Below, piece by piece: positions 7,758-16,145 of a stretch of DNA of 38,253 nucleotides. Origin of the DNA: Eubacterium sp. UBA5416. GTDB lineage: Bacteria > Bacillota > Clostridia > Lachnospirales > Lachnospiraceae. The position numbers were made by a program, and so were the translations under genes. The notes under the pieces were generated by a model. It saw nothing but the letters and a program-made list of their open reading frames with translations, made no database searches and was not told the origin of the DNA. The stretch lies in NCBI GenBank assembly GCA_002409525.1, contig DHNM01000063.1, positions 22,495 through 60,747 of the forward strand, in the 5' to 3' direction. Within the stretch, counting starts at the first letter, position 1. The number at the start of each line of letters is the position of its first letter.

Positions 7758-9002
7758 ATGAATCAGCTGATCCGGTTTTGCAGAGGATATGTGCGGCTGC
7801 GTCTGGGTGGCAGAATGCCTGAGCGTTTTTTAAATCTATGTGCTGGGAATCAGATCGAACTTTGGGATCTCCTTTATAAAGATGGTTCTTATCAATTCAC
7901 CATGTCTATTTCTGATTTTAGAAGGTTACAGCCCCTGTGCCGCAAGGCTGGCTGCAGGCTTCACATTCTTGAGAAACATGGATTACCCTTCTTTTTTTAT
8001 AACAACAGAAAAAGGAAGGGATTTTTTGTTGGTTTTCTCTTTTTCTGCGGATTGCTCTACCTGATGTCCACTTATATATGGAATATACATATAGACGGCA
8101 ATCATGCCAACAGCACGAATACAATTCTGACTTTTCTGGAACAAAAAGGAGTCTATCATGGAATTCGAAAGAATGATTTAAGCTGTCAGGATATATCAAC
8201 CGAGGTCAGAGCAGCATTTCCAAATGTTACATGGGTTTCGACCAGGATTGTGGGGACACAGCTTTTGGTTGAAATCAAAGAAAATGTAGACGGATACAAA
8301 GAGGAACAAAAAGAAGAAAAGGAAAAGGAACCATGCGATCTTATAGCCGCTAGAGACGGGGAAGTAGTTAAAATCATTACGAGAAGCGGCATCCCCAAAG
8401 TGACCGAGGGGTCACAGTGCAAAAAAGGAGATCTTCTTGTAACCGGTGAAATCCCGATTGTGGATGAAGCGGGCGAGACGGTTCGCTATGAATACGTACA
8501 TGCGGACAGTGATGTTTTTCTGAAAGGAAAGTACTATTATTATAAGGAATTTGAAAGGAAGTATACAGATCGAATTTACTCGGATAATGTCTCGAAATAC
8601 CCATTTCTGGAGTTGGGAAATACCAGATTGGATACCGCAGACATTAGGAAAAAAGAAAATCCGGCAGTGAGCTATGAGAACCGTCATCAGCTCTTTTTGA
8701 CAGAGAACTTTGCATTACCTGTTTATTATGGTGTTACAACCCGACGGGGATATACGAAAAGCGAAAAACTTTATTCGAAAGAGACCTGTAAAAACAATGC
8801 AGAAAAACAGCTTCAGCAATATCTGGATGAATTAAAAAAGATGGGGGTACAAATCCTGGGAAATGATGTTAAAATAGAAATTACAGATACAACATGTATT
8901 GCAAAGGGTGAAGTAACTGTTGTTTTACAGGCAAAGCAGGAGACTCCATGTACGATACAGGAGGTACCACCCGGAAAGGACAATTCTTTGGATGAACAAT
9001 AA
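7758..9002 (+). CDS. yqfD: Sporulation protein YqfD
   Basis: YqfD is a membrane protein of endospore formers, SigE-controlled in Bacillus and implicated in mother-cell engulfment-stage functions; its mechanism is not known. The 414 residues show an N-terminal basic domain (MNQLIRFCRGYVRLRL), one strong membrane segment at about 88-107, and a large predicted extracytoplasmic region beginning with a POTRA/FtsQ-like stretch (about 115-180) that ends in a Glu/Lys-rich patch. I chose ATG 7758 because AGGAGG (7745-7750) sits 7 bases upstream; the in-frame ATG at 7722 lacks a ribosome site. Its end overlaps phoH by 11 bases. Confidence 0.88.
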   Translation: MNQLIRFCRGYVRLRLGGRMPERFLNLCAGNQIELWDLLYKDGSYQFTMSISDFRRLQPLCRKAGCRLHILEKHGLPFFFYNNRKRKGFFVGFLFFCGLLYLMSTYIWNIHIDGNHANSTNTILTFLEQKGVYHGIRKNDLSCQDISTEVRAAFPNVTWVSTRIVGTQLLVEIKENVDGYKEEQKEEKEKEPCDLIAARDGEVVKIITRSGIPKVTEGSQCKKGDLLVTGEIPIVDEAGETVRYEYVHADSDVFLKGKYYYYKEFERKYTDRIYSDNVSKYPFLELGNTRLDTADIRKKENPAVSYENRHQLFLTENFALPVYYGVTTRRGYTKSEKLYSKETCKNNAEKQLQQYLDELKKMGVQILGNDVKIEITDTTCIAKGEVTVVLQAKQETPCTIQEVPPGKDNSLDEQ

Positions 9003-10017
9003 TTTAATAGAAAGCCGGATAGATTTTCCAGCGGAACATGAGAAAAATATATTCGGACAGTTTGATGAACATGTCAAGTCACTGGAGAAGACATTAAATG
9101 TCTCTCTGATTTCCAGAGATGGAAAACTTAAGATTATAGGAACAGAAGACAATGTGCATCAGGCTGAAGAATGTCTCAGACAGTTGCTGAAGCTTTCTCT
9201 TCGGGGCAACGAAATTACGACACAGGATGTGAATTACGTCCTTGCACTTTCCATGGACCATCAGGAATCAGCGATTGTCCAGCTTGACAGTGAACTCATC
9301 TGCCATACAATCAACGGAAGACCGGTTAAACCTAAGACGGTCGGACAGAAAAAATACGTGGATAAGATCCGAGACAATATGATTACATTCGGAATCGGAC
9401 CGGCCGGCACAGGAAAAACTTATCTGGCTATGGCTATGGCAATCACTGCATTTCGAAATGATGAAGTGAGCCGTATCATACTTACAAGACCTGCAATCGA
9501 AGCCGGGGAAAGTCTTGGATTTCTCCCCGGAGACCTTCAGTCCAAAGTGGATCCATATCTAAGACCCTTGTACGATGCACTGTATCAGATTATGGGTGCG
9601 GAAAGCTACCAGAATAATATGGAGAAAGGTCTGATAGAAGTTGCTCCTCTGGCATATATGAGAGGGCGTACCTTAGATAACGCATACATTATCCTGGACG
9701 AGGCACAGAATACAACACCTGCGCAGATGAAAATGTTTCTGACAAGAATAGGCTTTGGCTCTAAAGTCATCGTCACAGGTGATGTGACCCAGAAAGATCT
9801 TCCCTCGAACAGTAAGTCGGGACTTGATGTTGCGATACAGGTACTTAATAAAGTAGACGGAATCGCTTTTTGTGAACTGACAAGTAAAGATGTTGTCCGC
9901 CACCCACTTGTTCAAAAGATTGTACAGGCATATGAGGTTTATGAAAAACATAACAATAAGCCGGTTTCGAACCAGAACTATAATCATAAGAACAATAGAA
10001 AGGGAAGACGAAGGTAG
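8992..10017 (+). CDS. phoH: PhoH-like ATPase
   Basis: This is a cytosolic P-loop ATPase of the PhoH family, related to the motor core of SF1 helicases and often linked to RNA metabolism. Walker A GPAGTGKT lies at 136-143 and Walker B ILDEAQNT around Asp236; an N-terminal KH-like region precedes them. The C-terminus is Asn/Lys/Arg-rich, as in many homologues. The frame stays open upstream inside yqfD, but ATG 8992 gives the normal 341 residues and matches the start of homologues. ybeY follows after 9 bases, a conserved pairing that suggests a shared role in RNA or ribosome maturation. Confidence 0.93.
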   Translation: MNNNLIESRIDFPAEHEKNIFGQFDEHVKSLEKTLNVSLISRDGKLKIIGTEDNVHQAEECLRQLLKLSLRGNEITTQDVNYVLALSMDHQESAIVQLDSELICHTINGRPVKPKTVGQKKYVDKIRDNMITFGIGPAGTGKTYLAMAMAITAFRNDEVSRIILTRPAIEAGESLGFLPGDLQSKVDPYLRPLYDALYQIMGAESYQNNMEKGLIEVAPLAYMRGRTLDNAYIILDEAQNTTPAQMKMFLTRIGFGSKVIVTGDVTQKDLPSNSKSGLDVAIQVLNKVDGIAFCELTSKDVVRHPLVQKIVQAYEVYEKHNNKPVSNQNYNHKNNRKGRRR

Positions 10018-10026
10018 GTAGAAGAT

Positions 10027-10536
10027 ATGACGCTGCAATTGGAAAACGAGCAGGATATTAAGCTTCCTTTTGATTACGTAAAACTGGCAGAAATGGTGAT
10101 TGACGAGGTTCTTGATACCGAGAAATGTCCCTATGAATGTGAAGTTTCGATGACTTTGACGGATAATCAGAACATCTGCCGAATAAACAAAGAGTTCAGA
10201 CAGTTGGACAAGCCCACAGATGTTCTGTCTTTTCCGCTTGTCGACTTTAGAAAGCCTGTTGATTATGACATGCTTGAAGAGAGCGGATGGGAAGAGTATT
10301 TTAACCCTGAGACCGGTGAGCTGATGCTTGGTGATATCGTTATCTCTGTAGAAAGAGCCATAGCTCAGGCAGAAGAATACGGGCATAGTCTCAGAAGAGA
10401 ATATGCATTTCTGACGGCTCACAGTATGCTGCATTTGCTCGGATATGATCATGTGAAGCCTGAGGAAGCTGTGGTTATGGAGAACAAACAGGCTGCGGTG
10501 CTAAACAATTTAAATATAACGAGGGAAGGGGAATAA
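10027..10536 (+). CDS. ybeY: Endoribonuclease YbeY
   Basis: YbeY is a zinc metalloprotein needed for 16S rRNA 3'-end maturation and ribosome quality control. The zinc motif H-x3-H-x5-H is intact at His132, His136 and His142 (HSMLHLLGYDH), and the conserved N-terminal strand ending DVLSFPL is present. At 169 residues the length is normal. It follows phoH closely, as in most Firmicutes. The diacylglycerol kinase/era genes that often follow in this neighbourhood are absent; a lipoprotein gene follows instead. Confidence 0.95.
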   Translation: MTLQLENEQDIKLPFDYVKLAEMVIDEVLDTEKCPYECEVSMTLTDNQNICRINKEFRQLDKPTDVLSFPLVDFRKPVDYDMLEESGWEEYFNPETGELMLGDIVISVERAIAQAEEYGHSLRREYAFLTAHSMLHLLGYDHVKPEEAVVMENKQAAVLNNLNITREGE

Positions 10537-10539
10537 TTT

Positions 10540-11598
10540 TTGAACAGGAGTATGTATAAGATGGGACTGCTGATCTTAGGATGCGTGTCCCTTCTGTCCG
10601 GATGCGGCAGAAAAAAACCTTATACACCCGATAAAAATCAAAAAACAGAAGAAGTAAGTAAAAATCCCGAAGAAAAAATGGTTCGAAGTTATCTCACGGG
10701 AGAAAGAGTGAGAAAATCCATCGGAAGAAGGCGTCCGGTCGCGGTTATGCTAAATAATATAGAAGAGGCATGCCCACAATCCGGGATCAGTCATGCTTCT
10801 GTCATATATGAAGCTCCGGTGGAAGGAAGGATTACCAGACTGATGGGGATTTTTGAAGATTATGATGGCCTCTCAAAGATTGGATCTGTCAGGAGCTGCA
10901 GGGATTATTTTATATTTTATGCTGCAGGGTTTGATGCTGTCTATTGTCACTATGGACAGTCTGTCTATGCAGTTCCCTATCTTGAAAAGCCCGAGGTCGA
11001 TAACTTAAGCGGCCTTACGGGTTATGGAGATCAGGTTTATTATAGAACTTCAGATAGAAAGCCGCCTCATAATGCCTATACTAGTTTTGATGGAATTCAG
11101 AAAGGAATCAAGATTAACAAATATTCTCAGAATTATGATTCCAAGTATAAGGGACACTATCGCTTTGCAGATGATAAAGATCCTGTTACGCTAAAAGATG
11201 GATTTCAGGCGGATACGGTAAAACCCGGCGGATATAAAGTTAATGCACCCTGGTTTACTTATAATCAGAAAACGGGACTTTATGATCGCTTTCAATATGG
11301 AAAGCCTCAGACGGATGAAGAAAACGATGAGCAGATTTCCGTCAAGAATATTATTATTCAAAACTCTAAATGGGAAAATTACGATGAGAATGGATATTTG
11401 AATATAGACGTAAATACTTCGGGGACAGGAACCTATATAACGAACGGGAAAGCAGTCTCTGTTACCTGGGATAAGAAAGATCCATGGGGACCGACTTATT
11501 ATTATGATGAGGACGGAGAACGTATCACTATGAATCAGGGTAAAACCTGGGTGTGCATCGTGTTAGATACCCTGGCCGATGAAAGTATCATTGAATAA
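10540..11598 (+). CDS. DUF3048 (YerB-like) lipoprotein
   Basis: This is a secreted, lipid-anchored protein of 352 residues. A short basic N-terminus, a hydrophobic core and the lipobox LSGC give a predicted lipidated Cys22. The rest fits the two-part DUF3048 family (N-terminal part about 55-195, C-terminal part about 225-345). The family is common in Firmicutes and has no settled function. The start is TTG at 10540 with AAGGGGAA upstream; the in-frame ATG at 10552 has its AGGAG site too close. It lies only 3 bases after ybeY, so it is probably in the same operon. Confidence 0.85.
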   Translation: MNRSMYKMGLLILGCVSLLSGCGRKKPYTPDKNQKTEEVSKNPEEKMVRSYLTGERVRKSIGRRRPVAVMLNNIEEACPQSGISHASVIYEAPVEGRITRLMGIFEDYDGLSKIGSVRSCRDYFIFYAAGFDAVYCHYGQSVYAVPYLEKPEVDNLSGLTGYGDQVYYRTSDRKPPHNAYTSFDGIQKGIKINKYSQNYDSKYKGHYRFADDKDPVTLKDGFQADTVKPGGYKVNAPWFTYNQKTGLYDRFQYGKPQTDEENDEQISVKNIIIQNSKWENYDENGYLNIDVNTSGTGTYITNGKAVSVTWDKKDPWGPTYYYDEDGERITMNQGKTWVCIVLDTLADESIIE

Positions 11599-11667
11599 AT
11601 ATTCGTAAACAGGCGATACTATTAAATAGAATCAAATGGAAGAAAAAGCCACAAAGAGGTGAATAAG

Positions 11668-12015
11668 ATGAAAAAGGTATCCTATGGTATCGTCTGGGGC
11701 TGCGTCGTACTCCTCATCTGCATGGCATATTACGGAAGCTATGAAATGGGTCAGAAAAGAGAGCGGGAACATACTACAGACGAGCGAATACAGGAACAGA
11801 CTCAGGAAGTAAATAGTGACGGCAAATACAAGTATGTGCTGAAGGAAGAAGACGGTGAAGTACAAGTCTACGAGTCGGATGGAAAGACACTTTACGAATC
11901 CACCGGAATATCTGTATCTACACTGCCCAGTGAAATGCAGGAAGAAATAACGGATGGAAAGACAGTCAGTGACAGTTCATCACTCTATAGCTTTCTGGAG
12001 AACTATTCCAGCTGA
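11668..12015 (+). CDS. Small membrane-anchored protein with BofC C-terminal-like domain
   Basis: This 115-residue protein has an N-terminal membrane segment (about 5-22), a hydrophilic spacer, and a C-terminal domain of about 55-60 residues (YVLKEEDGEVQVYESDG onward, ending SLYSFLENYSS). That pattern resembles the BofC C-terminal domain found in many clostridial proteins: a strand-turn-strand hairpin, the segment VSTLPSEMQEEI, then a short final helix. BofC in Bacillus restrains the SpoIVB sporulation protease; a similar role here is only a guess. ATG 11668 is preferred because AGAGG lies 8 bases upstream; GTG 11659 is in frame. A terminator follows. Confidence 0.55.
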   Translation: MKKVSYGIVWGCVVLLICMAYYGSYEMGQKREREHTTDERIQEQTQEVNSDGKYKYVLKEEDGEVQVYESDGKTLYESTGISVSTLPSEMQEEITDGKTVSDSSSLYSFLENYSS

Positions 12016-12032
12016 CAGTTGAAATTTCCTAT

Positions 12033-12062
12033 AGGACAGACTAATTACAGCCTGTCCTTTTT
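12033..12062 (+). terminator. Intrinsic terminator after the yqfC-to-BofC-like gene cluster
   Basis: AGGACAG (12033-12039) pairs with CTGTCCT (12052-12058) across a 12-base loop, followed by a run of T. It separates the sporulation/PhoH cluster from the proline genes. Confidence 0.75.
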
Positions 12063-12148
12063 AAATGCTTGCATGAAGCTCCCATCTAATGGTACAATTT
12101 AAGCTGTAATAGAATGTAAGGGTCAAAAAGCAGAAAGCGGGTATAAAC

Positions 12149-13000
12149 ATGGATATAAGGGAACAGCTGAGCAGGAAGAAGCGTATTGTAATCAAAGTCG
12201 GTTCCTCTTCTCTCGCTCATAAAGAGACTGGATCCCTGGATTTGATTAAACTGGAAATTCTAGTAAGAGAGATCAGTGATCTTAGGAATCAGGGCAGAGA
12301 TGTGGTTTTAGTCTCATCAGGGGCTATCATGGTCGGAAAGCATGCGCTGGGTTTTACAGACCGGCCTAAGAGAAACTCGGAAAAACAGGCATGTGCCTCT
12401 GTCGGCCAGGCAAGGCTTATGATGATATATCAGAAACTATTTATGGAATATAACCAGACAGCCGGCCAGGTACTGATTACCAAAAACACAATGGTAAATG
12501 ATTTGAATCGAATGAATGCGAAAAATACCTTTTGTGAATTGATGTCTCTTGGGGTCATTCCGATTGTGAATGAAAATGATACAATTTCAACCTATGAAAT
12601 TGAATTCGGTGACAATGACACATTGTCAGCGGTTGTAGCGGCATTGATTGATGCGGATCTTTTGATCCTGCTGTCTGATATTGATGGTCTGTATACCGAT
12701 GATCCCCATAAGAATCAGGATGCCCGCTTTGTAGACGTGGTGGATTCTCTCGATGAAAATCTGATCTCTATGGGAAAAGAAAGCACAGGTACTGATGTCG
12801 GAAGCGGAGGTATGGCGACAAAACTGCAGGCTGCCCGTGTGTCAACGGCTGCAGGAGCAGATATGATCATAGCAAACGGAGCGGATTTTCATATCATACA
12901 CAGACTCATCCTGGGAGAAAAATATGGAACCATATTTCCCGCAAAGAAAAAGAATGAGTACTTCTTGATAGACTACCTGGATAAACTGAAAAACAAATAA
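12149..13000 (+). CDS. proB: Glutamate 5-kinase ProB, short form without PUA domain
   Basis: ProB phosphorylates L-glutamate with ATP, the first and usually feedback-controlled step of proline synthesis. The amino-acid-kinase fold is complete: the nucleotide/phosphate loop VIKVGSSSL near 14-22, the SSGAIMVG stretch near 57-64, the glutamate-binding NENDTIS near 144-150, and GTDVGSGGMATK near 214-225. It ends after 283 residues, whereas E. coli ProB (367) adds a C-terminal PUA domain, so this is the short form. It starts a four-gene run with DUF896, the cyclo-ligase and proA. Confidence 0.95.
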   Translation: MDIREQLSRKKRIVIKVGSSSLAHKETGSLDLIKLEILVREISDLRNQGRDVVLVSSGAIMVGKHALGFTDRPKRNSEKQACASVGQARLMMIYQKLFMEYNQTAGQVLITKNTMVNDLNRMNAKNTFCELMSLGVIPIVNENDTISTYEIEFGDNDTLSAVVAALIDADLLILLSDIDGLYTDDPHKNQDARFVDVVDSLDENLISMGKESTGTDVGSGGMATKLQAARVSTAAGADMIIANGADFHIIHRLILGEKYGTIFPAKKKNEYFLIDYLDKLKNK

Positions 13001-13015
13001 GGAGTTGGCATAAAC

Positions 13016-13228
13016 ATGAATATAGATAGAATTAATGAGCTGGCCAGAAAAGCGAAGACCGAGGGCCTTTCGCCGGAAGAGAAAAAAGAGCAGCAGAAGC
13101 TGCGCGGAGAATACATCGAAGCTGTGAAAAAAAATCTCCGTGCACAGCTGAATAATGTTAATATACAGGAAAAAGATGGTTCCATAACAAATCTGGGTGA
13201 AAAGCATGAACGAAAAAAAGGAAATTAG
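13016..13228 (+). CDS. DUF896 (YnzC-like) small protein
   Basis: This 70-residue protein fits DUF896: the N-terminal helix pair INELARKAKTEGLSPEEKKEQ, then LRGEYIEAVKKNLRAQL, forms a three-helix bundle in solved homologues. In Bacillus, YnzC is linked to the SOS-induced yneA operon; its function is not defined. The helical part is complete, and a basic tail follows. The 3' end overlaps the next gene by 23 bases, and it lies between proB and proA. Confidence 0.85.
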   Translation: MNIDRINELARKAKTEGLSPEEKKEQQKLRGEYIEAVKKNLRAQLNNVNIQEKDGSITNLGEKHERKKGN

Positions 13229-13754
13229 ACAACGGATTCTAAGGCTTCGGGTGAAGACATCGGGTCACCAGATTTCTCTGGACAGTCACGAAATCGCAGA
13301 TAAAGTATCTCATATGAAGCAGTTTCAGGATGCTCTTTGCATCTTTGCTTATATGGATGTCAGAGGCGAAGTTATGACAAAGGAACTGATAAAGAAGGCC
13401 TGGGATGAGGGAAAGCAGGTGGCAGTCCCTAAAGTGTCCGGAAAAAAAATGGAGTTTTATTACATAACGGATTTCGCCCAGTGCACTCCGGGATGTTTTG
13501 ACATTCCTGAACCAGAGACTGGGCGGCCAAAAGCAACAGGTGATCAGACTTTCATGATTGTGCCCGGTGTGGCTTTTGACCGGCAGCGACACAGAATTGG
13601 ATACGGAGGAGGATATTACGACAGATATCTTGATAGAAACCCCGGCTGTACTACGGCAGCGGTGGCATTTTCCTGGCAGGTCACAGAATATGTTCCGCAT
13701 GAACCTTTTGATATTGTGCCCGACTATCTGGTCACGGAAAAAGAAATCATATAA
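13206..13754 (+). CDS. 5-formyltetrahydrofolate cyclo-ligase
   Basis: This enzyme converts 5-formyl-THF to 5,10-methenyl-THF with ATP, returning a stored folate form to one-carbon metabolism. The family signature is present at residues 131-142 (IGYGGGYYDRYL), preceded by VPGVAFD, and a basic N-terminus (KKEIRQRILRLR) is typical. ATG 13206 with GGGTGA 6 bases upstream gives 182 residues, the usual length; GTG 13197 is in frame. The gene overlaps DUF896 and precedes proA, but I see no metabolic reason for placing it in the proline cluster. Confidence 0.92.
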   Translation: MNEKKEIRQRILRLRVKTSGHQISLDSHEIADKVSHMKQFQDALCIFAYMDVRGEVMTKELIKKAWDEGKQVAVPKVSGKKMEFYYITDFAQCTPGCFDIPEPETGRPKATGDQTFMIVPGVAFDRQRHRIGYGGGYYDRYLDRNPGCTTAAVAFSWQVTEYVPHEPFDIVPDYLVTEKEII

Positions 13755-13781
13755 ATGAACGACAAGAAAGGGAGTCTCTTT

Positions 13782-15020
13782 ATGAAGTTGGATGAAATCG
13801 GTATCAATGCAAAAAAAAGTGAATTTCTGGTTAGCAGACTCGAATCAGCGAAGAAAAATGAAGTTCTGACAGCATGTGCAGATGCGCTGATAGAGGAAAA
13901 GGACCGCATACTCGATGCAAATGCCTGCGACATGAAAAATGCATCCAGTATGCCCCTTCCCATACAGGACCGGTTGCTTCTGACAATCGATAGAATTAGG
14001 GCAATGGCAGATGGTTTAATAGAAGTTGCAAAGCTCCCGGATCCGATCGGAGAGGTACTGGGTATGGAAAAGCGTCCAAATGGCCTGCTGATTGGACAGA
14101 AGAGAGTACCGCTTGGGGTTGTCGGGATCATCTATGAAGCCCGCCCGAATGTGACAACAGATGCGTTTGGCCTCTGCTTTAAAACCGGCAACGCAGTGAT
14201 CTTAAAGGGTGGAAGTGATGCTATTTTCTCCAACAGGGCGATTGTCAGTATTTTACGTGAAACACTTCATAAGAAAGGAGTCGCCCGTGATGCTGTTGCA
14301 TTGATCGAGGATACCTCTCATCAGTCGGCTGTCCGTTTTATGAAGATGAATCAGTATGTAGACGTCCTCATTCCCAGAGGCGGTGCGGGGCTGATCAGGT
14401 CTGTAGTGGAAAACAGCACCATCCCGGTGATTGAGACTGGCACGGGTAACTGCCATGTCTATGTGGATGAATCGGCAGATCCCGTGATGGCTGAAGATAT
14501 CGTAGTGAATGCAAAGACACAGCGCACAGGTGTCTGCAATGCATGTGAATCTCTTGTAGTGCATGAGTCCGTACTGCAGAAGATTCTCCCGGAACTTTCC
14601 ACAAGGCTGGATGAGCTTCATGTAGAGATGAGAGCGGACAGCCAGGCACTTCCCTATGTAAAAAACGGCATACCCGCGACAGAAGACGACTGGGGTAGAG
14701 AGTATCTTGACAGCATCATTTCCATCAAGACAGTTAATAATATTGACGCGGCAATTTCCCATATCAATAAATATAATACAAAGCATTCCGAATCCATTGT
14801 GACAAGTGATTATTTTCATGCGCAGCAGTTTCTAAACGAAATAGATGCGGCAGTTGTCTATGTTAATGCGTCGACACGGTTTACAGATGGAAACGAATTC
14901 GGATTTGGAGCCGAGATTGGAATCAGCACTCAGAAACTTCATGCCAGAGGTCCGATGGGACTTAAGGCGCTGACTACGACAAAGTATATCGTATATGGCA
15001 CCGGACAGATCCGCCCGTAA
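13782..15020 (+). CDS. proA: Gamma-glutamyl phosphate reductase ProA
   Basis: ProA reduces gamma-glutamyl phosphate with NADPH to glutamate-5-semialdehyde, the second step of proline synthesis. It has the aldehyde-dehydrogenase fold, with predicted catalytic Cys252 in RTGVCNACE, the motif GVVGIIYEARPNVT near 108-121, and the C-terminal GPMGLKALTTTKY. I chose ATG 13782 because AAAGGGA lies about 8 bases upstream and the resulting 412 residues match the family; the frame also offers ATG 13755 directly at the upstream stop. proC is not in the window. Confidence 0.95.
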   Translation: MKLDEIGINAKKSEFLVSRLESAKKNEVLTACADALIEEKDRILDANACDMKNASSMPLPIQDRLLLTIDRIRAMADGLIEVAKLPDPIGEVLGMEKRPNGLLIGQKRVPLGVVGIIYEARPNVTTDAFGLCFKTGNAVILKGGSDAIFSNRAIVSILRETLHKKGVARDAVALIEDTSHQSAVRFMKMNQYVDVLIPRGGAGLIRSVVENSTIPVIETGTGNCHVYVDESADPVMAEDIVVNAKTQRTGVCNACESLVVHESVLQKILPELSTRLDELHVEMRADSQALPYVKNGIPATEDDWGREYLDSIISIKTVNNIDAAISHINKYNTKHSESIVTSDYFHAQQFLNEIDAAVVYVNASTRFTDGNEFGFGAEIGISTQKLHARGPMGLKALTTTKYIVYGTGQIRP

Positions 15021-15140
15021 AACAAATTGAAACTTTATTCATGCGTAGAATAGATTCCGGGACTTTCCGTTTTTTGTTCATAAAGTGCACTCTTTGATCA
15101 TAGAATAGTAACAAAATGTGTTAGGAGGTCTTACTATTTT

Positions 15141-16079
15141 ATGATTAATCTGAATCAGCATTTTTCATATCACGATATTATGACTTCACTTAAGATGATT
15201 GCGGATGAATTTCCCGAATTTACGATTTACAGAAATATCGGAAGGTCCCACGATGGACGGGACATCCCTATGATGAGAGTGGGCTTTGGCATGGAGACCC
15301 TGATATGTACAGCAGGTGTTCACGGGAAGGAAAGTATCAATCCGCCTGTTTTCTTAAAAATGATTGAAGACTACTGTCTTGCATATCACACACGTGGGTT
15401 AATAGAAGGTGTAGATGTACACAGTATGTTAAACAAATACTCGATCTGTTTTATTCCGCTTTTGAATCCGGATGGGTATGAGATTGCCATGTATGGTTTC
15501 GATGCCATTCATAATTCACTGCTGCGAAGGTTGTGCCGCCGGAGAAAGATTAACTCCAAAGACTGGAAATACAATGCCAGGGGCGTCGATATCAACCGGA
15601 ATTATCCGAGCAGATCTTATATTCAGCAGCAGCTCTCGGAATATCCTGCGAGCGAATTGGAGACGAAAGCTTTATTGGGAGTTTTCGGAGATTATGAAAC
15701 AATGGCGTATCTTGATTTCCATTCAAGTGGTAACATCATCTATTATTATAGACAAGCTATGCCATATACATATAATATCTACAGCCGTCACCTGGCCAGG
15801 AAACTAACCCGTGCGTCTGGTTTTATCCTTGGAAAAAAAGAGGAGGAGTTCATGTCCAGCTTAAACGGCGGTAATTCAGTCCATTTCTATTCAGAGTCAA
15901 CCGGTAAGCCGGCCCTTACAATAGAAACGGTAAAAAATGACGCGCCATACCCGCTCCCGATCACATATCAGGATGATATTTACAGGCAGATTCATATGAT
16001 GCCACTGATTCTTCTGCAGGAATTAAAGCCTGTGAGCTGTTATGCGGTACTTCAAAACAACTTGCAAACATTAAATTAG
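15141..16079 (+). CDS. M14-family zinc carboxypeptidase
   Basis: This metallopeptidase has 312 residues. Predicted zinc ligands are His61 and Glu64 (HGKE) and His194 (DFHS); the catalytic Glu is Glu262 (LTIETV). NPDG near 111-114 and RGVDINRNYP near 148-157 are the usual substrate-binding segments. No signal peptide is evident, so a cytosolic enzyme such as a murein-peptide amidase (MpaA-like) or a gamma-D-glutamyl peptidase is more likely than a secreted digestive one; the substrate is unknown. AGGAGG lies upstream of the ATG. It stands alone between proA and the miaB promoter. A weak promoter is possible (TTCATA 15077, TAGAAT 15101, 18 bases apart). Confidence 0.88.
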   Translation: MINLNQHFSYHDIMTSLKMIADEFPEFTIYRNIGRSHDGRDIPMMRVGFGMETLICTAGVHGKESINPPVFLKMIEDYCLAYHTRGLIEGVDVHSMLNKYSICFIPLLNPDGYEIAMYGFDAIHNSLLRRLCRRRKINSKDWKYNARGVDINRNYPSRSYIQQQLSEYPASELETKALLGVFGDYETMAYLDFHSSGNIIYYYRQAMPYTYNIYSRHLARKLTRASGFILGKKEEEFMSSLNGGNSVHFYSESTGKPALTIETVKNDAPYPLPITYQDDIYRQIHMMPLILLQELKPVSCYAVLQNNLQTLN

Positions 16080-16090
16080 AGCGATATAAT
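16062..16090 (+). promoter_or_regulatory. Predicted sigma-A promoter of the miaB-mutS-mutL-miaA operon
   Basis: TTGCAA (16062-16067) and a perfect TATAAT (16085-16090) are separated by 17 bases; the -35 box lies inside the last codons of the carboxypeptidase gene. The predicted start of transcription is near 16096-16098. This is one of the best consensus matches in the window. Confidence 0.75.
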
Positions 16091-16095
16091 AATGT

Positions 16096-16121
16096 AAGCG
16101 TCAAAAAATATTCTGACGCTT
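16096..16121 (+). promoter_or_regulatory. Hairpin at the predicted 5' end of the miaB mRNA
   Basis: AAGCGTCA (16096-16103) pairs perfectly with TGACGCTT (16114-16121) around a 10-base A-rich loop. It begins where the upstream promoter predicts +1, and no T-run follows, so it is not a good terminator. Such 5'-terminal hairpins are known to protect mRNA from decay; that role here is inference. Alternatively, it is a leftover terminator for the upstream gene. Confidence 0.5.
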
Positions 16122-16145
16122 CTACACTTAAGGTGATAAAGTATT

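Noticed and set aside
9673..10452. 259-codon open frame on the minus strand
   Set aside because: It lies antisense to phoH and ybeY, both of which have intact catalytic motifs. The translation is low complexity with no recognisable domain.
12083..12115. TACAAT and TAGAAT as proB promoter -10 boxes
   Set aside because: No acceptable -35 at 16-18 bases for either. A proB promoter probably exists after the terminator, but I cannot place it.
12065..12130. Possible decayed copy of the structured repeat upstream of proB
   Set aside because: ATGCTTGCATGAA and AGGGTCAAAAAG resemble parts of the repeat, but their order and spacing do not match the complete copy.
15050..15080. Terminator after proA ending in a T-run
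   Set aside because: The only pairing before TTTTTTG is three base pairs, too weak to call.
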